This document shows positions 1 through 5,661 of a stretch of DNA of 6,047 bases, one piece after another. The notes beneath the pieces were generated by a model. It saw only the letters and a list, made by a program, of their open reading frames with translations. It was not told the DNA's origin and made no database searches. This DNA is from Parachlamydiaceae bacterium. GTDB lineage: Bacteria > Chlamydiota > Chlamydiia > Chlamydiales > Parachlamydiaceae. Location: contig JACCVN010000505.1 of NCBI GenBank assembly GCA_013698165.1, positions 1-6,047 of the forward strand, written 5' to 3'. Position 1 is the stretch's first letter, and every line of letters starts with the position of its first letter. A program made the position numbers and the translations under genes.

Positions 1-605
1 ACGGCGCCGGCGTAGCGTTCTTCAAGGTCTTTCCAGTTGATGATATCCCAAATGGCTTTTACATAGTCTGCGCGCACGTTTTTGTACTGAAGATAGTAGG
101 CGTGCTCCCAAACGTCGATACCCAAAATAGGCACAAAACCTTGTGTGCTCAAAGGATCTTGGTTTGTGCAAGTAGTGATCTTAAGACACTTTTGGCCTTT
201 ATTGCAGCCAAGCCATCCCCAACCGGAACCTTGTATTGCGACTGCTTTAGCGCTGAAATCTTCGATGAACTTATCGATTGAGCCCCATTTCTCTGTGATC
301 GCCTTATTTAAAGGACCGCTTGAGTGTGCTCCACCACCATTATTTTTTGGCGCTAAGTTAGTCCAAAAAATTGAATGGTTAACATGTCCACCGCCATTAA
401 ACTTAATTGCTTGTTGCAGAGCGACCATTGCTGGCAGGTCATTTTTCTTTTCAGCTTCGGCATATTGCTCTAAGGCCTTATTGAGATTTGCAACATAAGT
501 AGCATGATGCTTATTGTAATGAAGATTCATAATTTCTGCGCTAATTACCGGTTCTAGAGCATCCAAAGCGTAGGGTAAAGCGGGCAACTCATATTTCTGG
601 GTCAT
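1..605 (-). CDS. sodA: Superoxide dismutase, Mn type (3' end cut by window edge)
   Basis: The protein converts superoxide to hydrogen peroxide and oxygen, and probably works in the cytoplasm because no signal peptide is visible. 201 residues can be read from an ATG at 605; the stop lies beyond base 1, and since the family is usually about 200-210 residues only a few are missing. The expected metal ligands are all present: His29 (in NLHYNKHH), His77 (in GGGHVNHS), Asp164 and His168 (in GIDVWEHAYY). Gly-rich GGGH in the N-terminal part and the Gln of NQDPL (Gln149) are the pattern of manganese rather than iron enzymes, though metal choice cannot be proved from sequence. A strong AAGGAG ribosome site lies five bases before the ATG. 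It is the last visible gene of a leftward cluster, 33 bases after the zinc-ribbon gene. The body of the protein closely resembles mitochondrial-type MnSOD. Confidence 0.96.
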   Translation of the reverse strand, partial: MTQKYELPALPYALDALEPVISAEIMNLHYNKHHATYVANLNKALEQYAEAEKKNDLPAMVALQQAIKFNGGGHVNHSIFWTNLAPKNNGGGAHSSGPLNKAITEKWGSIDKFIEDFSAKAVAIQGSGWGWLGCNKGQKCLKITTCTNQDPLSTQGFVPILGIDVWEHAYYLQYKNVRADYVKAIWDIINWKDLEERYAGA

Positions 606-638
606 AAACACTCCTTAATAAATTTTGATTGGCAATTC

Positions 639-869
639 CTATGACCAATCCCATTCTACAACTTCGTCATCTCCCAAGAGAGGCCCAAAGTGTGGCTTTA
701 CGGTTTTGATCAAGGAAAACTGCTCGTGGCATTGAGAACATTCTACATCTTTAACATATTTTCCAAGCCGATATAGATAATCTTCGCGGCTTTCAATAAT
801 ATATCCACATTTCGGACATCGGTGATATTGTAAAATTAAATCCCAAGTATGGGTGCCTTTTTGGGTCAT
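639..869 (-). CDS. Small hypothetical protein, putative four-cysteine zinc ribbon
   Basis: This is a 76-residue protein of unknown function. Two CxxC knuckles, CPKC at residues 18-21 and CSQC at 44-47, are 22 residues apart, the typical layout of a small zinc ribbon that binds one zinc ion. CPKCG followed by an aromatic and hydrophobic stretch is typical of rubredoxin-like knuckles. The tail is acidic and tryptophan-rich (DDEVVEWDWS), which could contact a protein partner. There is no signal peptide or membrane segment. The ATG at 869 is preceded by a modest AGG site about eight bases away, and the gene starts eight bases after the stop of the 69-aa gene, so translation is probably coupled to it. 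It lies 33 bases before sodA. I do not recognise a named family; a nucleic-acid-binding or metal-handling role is only a guess. Confidence 0.8.
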   Translation of the reverse strand: MTQKGTHTWDLILQYHRCPKCGYIIESREDYLYRLGKYVKDVECSQCHEQFSLIKTVKPHFGPLLGDDEVVEWDWS

Positions 870-877
870 CTACAAAC

Positions 878-1087
878 CTATTTGTTCCGGCCTTTAAAAT
901 ATCGGGTTATAGACACCATGAAATTCGCTATCAATCCCTTTTTCTTGGGCATTGGAGGGACATGGTATGAAAGTCCCCAGCCATTTAAATCATGCATCTC
1001 GCATCCGATAATTCCATGGCTTGGTTCAACAATGTCTTTTTTCAAATTGCTATCGACAGGATAATCGCGATAAAACTTAGGCCACAT
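878..1087 (-). CDS. Small hypothetical protein (69 aa)
   Basis: I do not recognise this 69-residue protein. Residues 1-45 are mixed and polar with a Gly/Trp patch (LNGWGLSYHVPP), residues 46-50 are a proline-lysine stretch (MPKKK), and residues 51-69 form a short hydrophobic then basic tail (GLIANFMVSITRYFKGRNK) that could lie on a membrane surface but is too short and polar to be a confident transmembrane helix. It is supported as a gene by position and ribosome site rather than homology: the ATG at 1087 comes one base after the TAA of the glycosyltransferase gene, and a GGGGAGA Shine-Dalgarno sits inside the end of that gene, about six bases before the ATG. This geometry implies translational coupling. 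The opposite-strand reading frame over the same stretch has no such support. Confidence 0.68.
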   Translation of the reverse strand: MWPKFYRDYPVDSNLKKDIVEPSHGIIGCEMHDLNGWGLSYHVPPMPKKKGLIANFMVSITRYFKGRNK

Positions 1088-1088
1088 A

Positions 1089-2288
1089 TTATTCTCCCCG
1101 ATTGATCTGCGATAGTAGAGGCGGTAGCATCTCTAATGCTTGCTCAGCACGTCGATCCCAGTTATGCTCTTGTTGCACTTTGGCCACCCCCTTTGCGACA
1201 ACTTCTTGACGAAGATTTTCATCTGATAAGTAGCGATGCACTAACTCTCCAGCCTGATGCCATTTTCCAGGAGCATAAAGGGCGATATCTTCTTCATTAA
1301 TAAAATGGTCTAACCAAAAAATATTTCCCGCGGTAATTGGCAAGGCTCCCGATCCCAAAGCTGTAAATACACGTTCATGTGTTCCCTGCTTGAAAAAGGG
1401 CATGCTATTTAAAGCGATCTTACTTTTTTTTAGGATCTTCAAAGACTCTGTAAAGGGGACTGATGGATGTAACTTGACATTTTTACAATCCCCCAAATAA
1501 TGGTCCCAGCCAAGGCGATTAACGTCCATCTCTTGGGAAGTTTCACCAAAAACATGCACTGGGACATCTTTGATCGCCCTTATCAATTCGACCCTTTCTT
1601 TACCGCGAGTATAGTAGTCAACATAATAAAAAAGAGTAAAGAAATCAATACCCGAAGGGGAGAGCAAAGAGCGATTCCAAGACGTCACAAGAGCTTCGGC
1701 AATTGAAGTTGTCGTATCTGTCAATACAATATCGATAGCTTCGTCCAGCATATTATTCACTTCGGGAGAATGGCGGTCCTGCCACGATTGGCGCAAACCC
1801 TCATAGTCGTAGCAGCTGCCGAAAAAAACAACATCGTAGGGTTTATGCTCATCGCCTTGGCCATTCAGATTACGTTCGACAGCATGCGGAAAGAAGAACA
1901 CTCGGCTATCTGTAGCAGAGGAGAGTTGTTGGCAATCGCCCATATCTACACATGAAACAATGGAATAGGGGCTATGAGCGAGGCCCATATTGTAAATCAC
2001 CGGATCAACAAGTATCGACCAATGGGGAATCTTCAGCTCATCCCAAAGATAGTGCTGCTCTGAAAGAGGAAGTATAGTATTGAATGAGCTGGTAAGAGTG
2101 GGCTTAAAGTTGTAGATACGCTTAATTGTTTCGAGATCTACGGCTGCCTCTCCGGCATCGATTATCAGGGTTTCAATCCCCTTGCGCTCTAAAGCTTCAG
2201 CAAATTTAAGTGCAAAATGCCGCTTAGATTCATACAAATTGTAATTGCTGATGAGGCAAATACGATCAATGGTTGGAACAATGCCCAT
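1089..2288 (-). CDS. Glycosyltransferase, CgeB/group 1-like C-terminal domain
   Basis: This is a probable cytoplasmic GT-B-fold glycosyltransferase of 399 residues, transferring a sugar from a nucleotide donor to an unknown acceptor. The N-terminal half begins with a Rossmann-like strand (RICLISNYNLYESKRH) where this family often has a glycine-rich loop. The C-terminal part is the clearest: around residues 290-320, ALNSMPFFKQGTHERVF followed by TALGSGALPIT matches the conserved donor-site block (G-x-HERxFEALACGAxxIT) of the Glyco_trans_1_2 / YkvP-CgeB group, then LWDHFI-like loop, a helix with YLSDENLRQEVVAKG and EHNWDRRAEQAL at the end, also typical. No transmembrane segment or signal peptide is evident. 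The acceptor (LPS, glycan or protein) cannot be told. It is the first gene of the leftward cluster ending in sodA. A GTG at 2294 would add two residues but is less likely (see ribosome site). Confidence 0.82.
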   Translation of the reverse strand: MGIVPTIDRICLISNYNLYESKRHFALKFAEALERKGIETLIIDAGEAAVDLETIKRIYNFKPTLTSSFNTILPLSEQHYLWDELKIPHWSILVDPVIYNMGLAHSPYSIVSCVDMGDCQQLSSATDSRVFFFPHAVERNLNGQGDEHKPYDVVFFGSCYDYEGLRQSWQDRHSPEVNNMLDEAIDIVLTDTTTSIAEALVTSWNRSLLSPSGIDFFTLFYYVDYYTRGKERVELIRAIKDVPVHVFGETSQEMDVNRLGWDHYLGDCKNVKLHPSVPFTESLKILKKSKIALNSMPFFKQGTHERVFTALGSGALPITAGNIFWLDHFINEEDIALYAPGKWHQAGELVHRYLSDENLRQEVVAKGVAKVQQEHNWDRRAEQALEMLPPLLSQINRGE

Positions 2289-2293
2289 AGTCA

Positions 2294-2298
2294 CTCCT
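2294..2298 (-). promoter_or_regulatory. Ribosome site that decides the glycosyltransferase start
   Basis: On the minus strand the sequence AGGAG ends at 2294 and is followed by five bases and the ATG at 2288. The in-frame GTG at 2292-2294 begins with the last G of this site, so a ribosome bound here could not use it. The ATG at 2288 is therefore the preferred start. Confidence 0.65.
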
Positions 2299-2304
2299 AA
2301 CTTT

Positions 2305-2319
2305 CTAGCTTTAGGCTAG
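2305..2319 (+). repeat. Left 15-bp direct repeat flanking the hairpin core
   Basis: CTAGCTTTAGGCTAG here matches CTAGCCTTAGGCTAG at 2467-2481 in the same orientation with one mismatch. Because the unit is also almost palindromic, the copies read as both direct and inverted repeats. They may be target duplication or element ends. Confidence 0.6.
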
Positions 2320-2393
2320 GGTGTGCATTTTGTTAATGTTTTGGCAAAGAAAAGTCACTCGGGATTGAACGATTGAAAGTGCCCCAATATTGT

Positions 2394-2422
2394 ATAATAT
2401 TAGGGCACTTTCAATCGTTCAA
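2394..2422 (-). promoter_or_regulatory. Possible sigma-70 promoter inside the hairpin element
   Basis: Reading leftward, TTGAAC (2417-2422, four of six to TTGACA) is followed after exactly 17 bases by TATTAT (2394-2399, five of six to TATAAT). Transcription would begin near 2387, about 100 bases before the glycosyltransferase ATG, so the element may drive the four-gene cluster. The mirror arm offers a weaker plus-strand version (TTGAAC, 17 bases, TATTGT). This is a pattern match only. Confidence 0.33.
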
Positions 2423-2466
2423 TCCCGAGAACTTTTCAAAGCCAAAACACTAACAAAATGCACACC

Positions 2467-2481
2467 CTAGCCTTAGGCTAG
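2467..2481 (+). repeat. Right 15-bp direct repeat flanking the hairpin core
   Basis: This is the partner of the 2305-2319 copy, with one base changed (position 6, T to C). Joining the two flanks through one shared CTAG gives a short tandem array of the 11-mer CTAGCYTTAGG, a plausible empty site. Confidence 0.6.
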
Positions 2482-2534
2482 CAATCTTATTAATTTTTTC
2501 CTAAGAAATTTGAATGAAGGAGTCTGACTTGGAA

Positions 2535-2582
2535 TATACTCGACATAGCTGAATCTTCTCAGATTCAGCTATGTCGAGTATA
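2535..2582 (-). terminator. Perfect 22-bp stem-loop after argS, copy A
   Basis: Arms 2535-2556 and 2561-2582 pair perfectly over 22 bases around a four-base loop. In the argS transcript the loop reads GAGA, a stable GNRA tetraloop. The stem begins two bases after the argS TAG, in the place of a terminator or 3'-end stabiliser, but only two T's follow it, so it is not a classic intrinsic terminator. The same sequence recurs at 4500-4550, so it is a dispersed repeat as well as a 3'-end structure. Confidence 0.6.
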
Positions 2583-2584
2583 GA

Positions 2585-4327
2585 CTACATTTTATCGACG
2601 ACCTTTAGGCCCAAAATTTCTAAACCCTGCTTCATAGTACGGGCAGCCGCTTCACATAGGAGCAAACGAGAACTTTGAAATTCGGAACCTTCGACACGGC
2701 AATCGCGAAAAAATGCATTAAATTTATCGGCGAGGTTATAAAGGTAATCTGTTAAGCGATGCGGCATCAGTTCATCGGCTAAAAGATTTAGAGTTTCATC
2801 AAATTGTAAAATCTGAAGAGCAAGAGCCACCTCAGAAGGGTGCTCTAAAGTTATATGTTCACTGCCAATCAATGAATCGACATTGACGTCGACTTTACGT
2901 TTAATCCCCGCGATGCGTACATAAGAATACATTAGATAAGCGGCGGTATTCCCTTCAAAACGCAGCATTTTGTCATAACTAAATACATAGTCGCTCACTC
3001 GATGGCTTGAAAGATCTGCATATTTTATCGCCCCAATCCCAAGAGCATCGGCTAACTTCTGACGCTCATCAATGGGAAGTTCCGGAGAACGTTCGATGAG
3101 AATTTTTTCTGCAAAGTCTGTAGCGGCAGTCAAAAGATCGATCAGTCTTTCTGTCTCTCCTGAACGCGTACGAAATTTCTTTCCATCATTTCCTAATACA
3201 AGTCCAAAAGGTACGTGGTCAACTTTAATTTTTGCACGATCAAGATAGCCAGCCATTTCCGCCACTCGAAAAACCAGCTGAAAATGCAATGCTTGGCCGG
3301 CATCGGTGACATAAATTAAGCGGTCAGCTTTCTCTTCGTCAATGCGCTGCCGAATTGTCGCCAAATCTGTGGTATCATAGTTGTAACCGCCATCAGACTT
3401 TTGAACCATGAATGGCATCGGATTGCCTTCTCGATTTGAAAACTCTTCTACAAAAACACATTTGGCCCCTTCAGAAAGGGTAATGAGATTTTTCTTTTCC
3501 AGCTCAGCTACCGTGGCAGCAAGCACAGGATTGTAATAAGATTCGCCCCGTTCAATTAGTGTCACTCCCAGCAAATCATAGATTTCCTGATATGCCTTAC
3601 GGGAGATCTCGCAAATAATTTCCCAGCCCCTTAGGCTCTCAGGCTGACCTTTCTGCAAGGCAACAACTTCCAACTGCGAAGCCTTTTTAAAGTCGGGATC
3701 TTCATCAAACTCCTTTTTTGCGGCTCTATACCAGCCTACAAGTTGGGGTAGGGAGGCTTCTGATTCACCATTAATTACTGCCGGAACATTCTTTTTAATG
3801 TAAGCGATAAGCATTCCAAAAGCAGTCCCCCAATCGCCAATATGATTGATCCGAAGGACATCATGACCAAGAAATTCAAACAAATTCGCTAAACAATCAC
3901 CGATGATCGTCGAACGTAAATGCCCCACATGCATCTCTTTTGCTACATTAGGAGAAGAAAAATCGATGACAATCCGCAAAGGAGTTTTAGGTAATGAAAT
4001 TCCAAGGTGAGGTTCAGTAATAATGCTATCAACTTTCTGACTAAGATATTTTGGGGAAAGTGTGATATTCACAAATCCCGGTCCGGCGATCTCCAATTTT
4101 TCAATCATTCCATCTTTATCGACATTGGCAACAATCTTTTCTGCAATCTGACGCGGCGGTAACCCTAACAGCTTTGTTAACTTCATGGCAGAATTGAATT
4201 GATAATGCCCGAATTTCTCTTGAGTGCTCTGTGTGACTTCAAAAGGGATATCTTGTTTATCTTTTAGCTCGGGAAAAGCTGCTAAGGAAGCTTCTGTGAA
4301 TTTCTGTAAAATTTGGCTATGGATCAT
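2585..4327 (-). CDS. argS: Arginyl-tRNA synthetase
   Basis: This class I aminoacyl-tRNA synthetase charges tRNA-Arg with arginine in the cytoplasm, using ATP. At 580 residues it has the usual bacterial length. The N-terminal Arg-specific (Add-1) domain occupies roughly residues 1-110, with the conserved FGHYQFNSAM segment at 39-48. The catalytic core follows: SSPNVAKEMHVGHLRST holds the HIGH-type signature HVGH at 133-136, and NHIGDWGTAFGML at 161-173 is an ArgRS hallmark. YDTTDLATIRQRI (317-329) and VTDAGQALHFQ (340-350) continue the core. GNDGKKFRTRSG at 379-390 replaces the KMSK loop in the way seen in E. coli-type ArgRS. The anticodon-binding DALR domain runs from about 460 to the end, including AYLMYSYVRI and FNAFFRDCRV. 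An AGGGA site sits six bases before the ATG. No sign of frameshift or decay. It appears to be transcribed alone, with structured spacers on both sides. Confidence 0.98.
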   Translation of the reverse strand: MIHSQILQKFTEASLAAFPELKDKQDIPFEVTQSTQEKFGHYQFNSAMKLTKLLGLPPRQIAEKIVANVDKDGMIEKLEIAGPGFVNITLSPKYLSQKVDSIITEPHLGISLPKTPLRIVIDFSSPNVAKEMHVGHLRSTIIGDCLANLFEFLGHDVLRINHIGDWGTAFGMLIAYIKKNVPAVINGESEASLPQLVGWYRAAKKEFDEDPDFKKASQLEVVALQKGQPESLRGWEIICEISRKAYQEIYDLLGVTLIERGESYYNPVLAATVAELEKKNLITLSEGAKCVFVEEFSNREGNPMPFMVQKSDGGYNYDTTDLATIRQRIDEEKADRLIYVTDAGQALHFQLVFRVAEMAGYLDRAKIKVDHVPFGLVLGNDGKKFRTRSGETERLIDLLTAATDFAEKILIERSPELPIDERQKLADALGIGAIKYADLSSHRVSDYVFSYDKMLRFEGNTAAYLMYSYVRIAGIKRKVDVNVDSLIGSEHITLEHPSEVALALQILQFDETLNLLADELMPHRLTDYLYNLADKFNAFFRDCRVEGSEFQSSRLLLCEAAARTMKQGLEILGLKVVDKM

Positions 4328-4458
4328 GTTTATCCCTAAAGATGTAGATGCAGGGGTGGGAGAAATTAGTGCCGTTTGGTGAGCAAAAGTAGATGAAGCT
4401 CCCCAAAAGGAATGCGTCGACTTCGTTCTGTATGATTAGTAAAATGCATTCAGATGTA

Positions 4459-4487
4459 ATTATTGCAGCCAAGATCTTTTCTTGCAA
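4459..4487 (-). promoter_or_regulatory. Candidate argS promoter
   Basis: Reading leftward, TTGCAA (4482-4487) and AATAAT (4459-4464, five of six to TATAAT) are separated by 17 bases. The predicted start is near 4452, giving a leader of about 125 bases before argS in which I see no further gene or clear riboswitch. The -35 box falls inside one arm of an inverted repeat. Confidence 0.4.
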
Positions 4488-4489
4488 TA
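4461..4489. repeat. Nested inverted repeat overlapping the argS promoter
   Basis: TATTGCA (4461-4467) and TGCAATA (4483-4489) are perfect 7-base inverted arms, and the 15 bases between them contain the 8-base palindrome AAGATCTT (4471-4478). Such an arrangement over -35 and -10 boxes could be an operator, or may be chance in AT-rich DNA. Confidence 0.35.
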
Positions 4490-4499
4490 TGGGAAACTA

Positions 4500-4550
4500 A
4501 GATACACTCGACATAGCTGAATCTGAGATTCAGCTATGTCGAGTATATCT
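4500..4550 (-). terminator. Stem-loop after the chaperone-like gene, copy B
   Basis: Arms 4506-4523 and 4527-4544 pair perfectly over 18 bases around a three-base loop, and five more pairs beyond a single mismatch extend it to 4500-4550. The right arm shares 22 identical bases (4526-4547) with copy A at 2561-2582, and the left arm shares 19. It begins five bases after the TAG of the TPR gene. The downstream minus strand reads TTAGTTTC, a weak T-rich tail. It may end or protect that transcript. Confidence 0.6.
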
Positions 4551-4555
4551 GAATT

Positions 4556-5338
4556 CTAAGATTTATAGTTTTCGAGACATTTTTTAAGATAGCTCAGCTG
4601 CTCATCCCACAAGGATTTATCTTCAACTGATTCTATAAGACGAAGTGCTTCACTAAATTCGATTTTAGCGTCCCACTTGTTCTGAATATTAACGTAGCAT
4701 TCTGCGCAGAATAGCCATGAAGGGATATGTGAAAAATTAATTACATGACACACCGAATAAGCTTTAATTGCTTTCTCAAAAAAACCGCATTCCTGACAGC
4801 TGATCCCCAGATGATACCAGTAAGTAAATTCGGGAGAATTTAAGGTCGTAAGTAAAACAGTCAGAGACATTGATACGGCAAAATTTTCTTCGGCATATTT
4901 TTTTTTGCCGATGGAATGAATGGCATCCATGCCTTTCTGGGTCATTCCTAATATGGGAAATAATACCTCTGGAGTTTCTTCTTGATAAGTGAGCTTGCTC
5001 AATTTTGACGAGGCTTCTACCATTTCCTTCGATAACAATCCCCATTCCTCTTCAGAAAGATATCGTTTTCCATCTTGCATAATACAACGGACAGCTTGAT
5101 TCAAAAGATTTTGCTGTTCTTCCATACGAACAGCTGTTTTAAATGCCTTTTTAAGGTGAATTTTCGCTTGCTCTTTCGTTAATATTTTAGAAGTGGCGGT
5201 ATATGCTTCAATTTCTTCTTGGACATATTCGTCTGCAAGCTTGTCTAAGGCCGTATCGTATTCGGGATCATCAAACAACTCATGAGATGGAAAACTTCCA
5301 TCCCCATGCAGTTGGCTCATCAATAGTGGATTTGTCAT
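4556..5338 (-). CDS. TPR protein resembling SycD/LcrH type III secretion chaperones
   Basis: This is a 260-residue cytoplasmic-type protein with no signal peptide or membrane helix. Three consecutive 34-residue TPR units fit residues 137-170 (degenerate), 171-204 (YWYHLGISCQECGFFEKAIKAYS) and 205-238 (PSWLFCAECYVNIQNKWDAKIEFSEAL). The pattern of a small-residue helix A, AIxAY, then a CAxCY helix is that of class II chaperones SycD/LcrH, which hold translocator proteins for type III secretion; chlamydiae carry several such paralogues. The ends are longer than Yersinia SycD: the first 136 residues are mostly helical, charged and of unclear homology, with an acidic start. Translation starts at the ATG at 5338, with AGGAG nine bases upstream. 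It is divergent from the 116-aa gene, a common chaperone-cargo layout. A generic TPR protein is the alternative. Confidence 0.75.
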   Translation of the reverse strand: MTNPLLMSQLHGDGSFPSHELFDDPEYDTALDKLADEYVQEEIEAYTATSKILTKEQAKIHLKKAFKTAVRMEEQQNLLNQAVRCIMQDGKRYLSEEEWGLLSKEMVEASSKLSKLTYQEETPEVLFPILGMTQKGMDAIHSIGKKKYAEENFAVSMSLTVLLTTLNSPEFTYWYHLGISCQECGFFEKAIKAYSVCHVINFSHIPSWLFCAECYVNIQNKWDAKIEFSEALRLIESVEDKSLWDEQLSYLKKCLENYKS

Positions 5339-5661
5339 TACAAGTATCTCCTATTCGGTGGCTAGTCCTCAATGAGAGTTGTAAGAATCATTTTATAAAA
5401 TTAAAAAGCGTTTTTAAATTTTTAATTAAAGACTTATTAAAACCTCAATTAATTATTTAATTCTCTTTTAAACACACCCAAACAATTCTAACAACTTTCA
5501 TTAAAGAGTATACTGCTCTTATATTTATTCTAAAACATTTACTATTTTTAAATACATAGTTAATTAAAAAAATAACTTAAAAAACATTTTTTAAATAAAC
5601 GATTTCTGTGCTATAATAAGGAAAAGAGACGGTTTAATGTAAAATTATAATATGAGGACTT
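5339..5661. other. AT-rich divergent spacer between the chaperone-like and 116-aa genes
   Basis: No gene is supported in these 323 bases. The centre (about 5390-5600) is dominated by A and T runs, far more than the neighbouring genes. A short palindrome, TTAAAAA GCG TTTTTAA (5401-5417), lies about 65 bases before the chaperone ATG. I found no convincing minus-strand promoter; TATAAA at 5392-5397 lacks a good -35. Such curved, AT-rich DNA often binds nucleoid proteins. Confidence 0.6.
5609..5617 (+). promoter_or_regulatory. Extended -10 promoter for the 116-aa gene
   Basis: TGCTATAAT contains a perfect TATAAT (5612-5617) preceded by the TGn extension. The -35 region at the right spacing is only T/A-rich (TTTTAA, 5589-5594), which extended -10 promoters tolerate. 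The start would be near 5624, giving a leader of about 38 bases. Confidence 0.55.

Larger units (their letters stand above)
2305..2481. mobile_element. Long palindromic MITE-like element (177 nt hairpin)
   Basis: Two arms, 2305-2384 and 2403-2481, are near-perfect inverted repeats of about 80 nt. They differ by a few substitutions, a three-base patch and a one-base indel near 2347-2358; the inner 21 bases and a long outer block (TGTGCATTTTGTTA) are identical. The 18-base centre (2385-2402) is itself almost palindromic, AATATT on each side of GTAT, so the whole unit folds into one hairpin. It encodes no protein. The core 2320-2466 begins GGTGTGC and ends GCACACC, and is bordered on both sides by CTAG, a target favoured by some IS5-family transposases. 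The form suggests a non-autonomous miniature inverted-repeat element, or the fused ends of a decayed insertion sequence. It lies between argS and the glycosyltransferase gene, and would form a very stable RNA stem in any read-through transcript. No parent transposase is in the window. Confidence 0.7.

Noticed and set aside
145..498. Plus-strand open frame of 117 aa
   Set aside because: It lies wholly antisense to sodA, whose protein is unmistakable, and has no ribosome site or recognisable domain.
849..1064. Plus-strand open frame of 71 aa
   Set aside because: It covers the 69-aa and zinc-ribbon genes on the opposite strand, which have cluster spacing and ribosome sites; this frame has neither.
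1500..1955. Two plus-strand frames inside the glycosyltransferase gene
   Set aside because: Both are antisense to a gene with a clear donor-site block, so they are chance openings.
2292..2294. GTG start for the glycosyltransferase
   Set aside because: The only good ribosome site overlaps this codon, while the ATG at 2288 is five bases away from it.
4328..4499. Possible RNA gene or riboswitch in the argS leader
   Set aside because: No cloverleaf, T-box or known aptamer pattern is visible; only the promoter-region repeat stands out.
4776..5045. Minus-strand 89-aa frame inside the chaperone-like gene
   Set aside because: It overlaps the TPR gene in another frame; that frame shows TPR periodicity, this one is basic and unstructured.
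5203..5460. Plus-strand 85-aa frame running into the divergent spacer
   Set aside because: It is mostly antisense to the chaperone-like gene's N-terminus and lacks a ribosome site.
5504..5520. Short AAGAG/CTCTT inverted repeat in the AT-rich spacer
   Set aside because: Five pairs with a seven-base loop in AT-rich DNA is expected by chance.
5652..5654. ATG ten bases before the 5662 start
   Set aside because: It is in a different frame from the 116-aa gene and overlaps the Shine-Dalgarno site.
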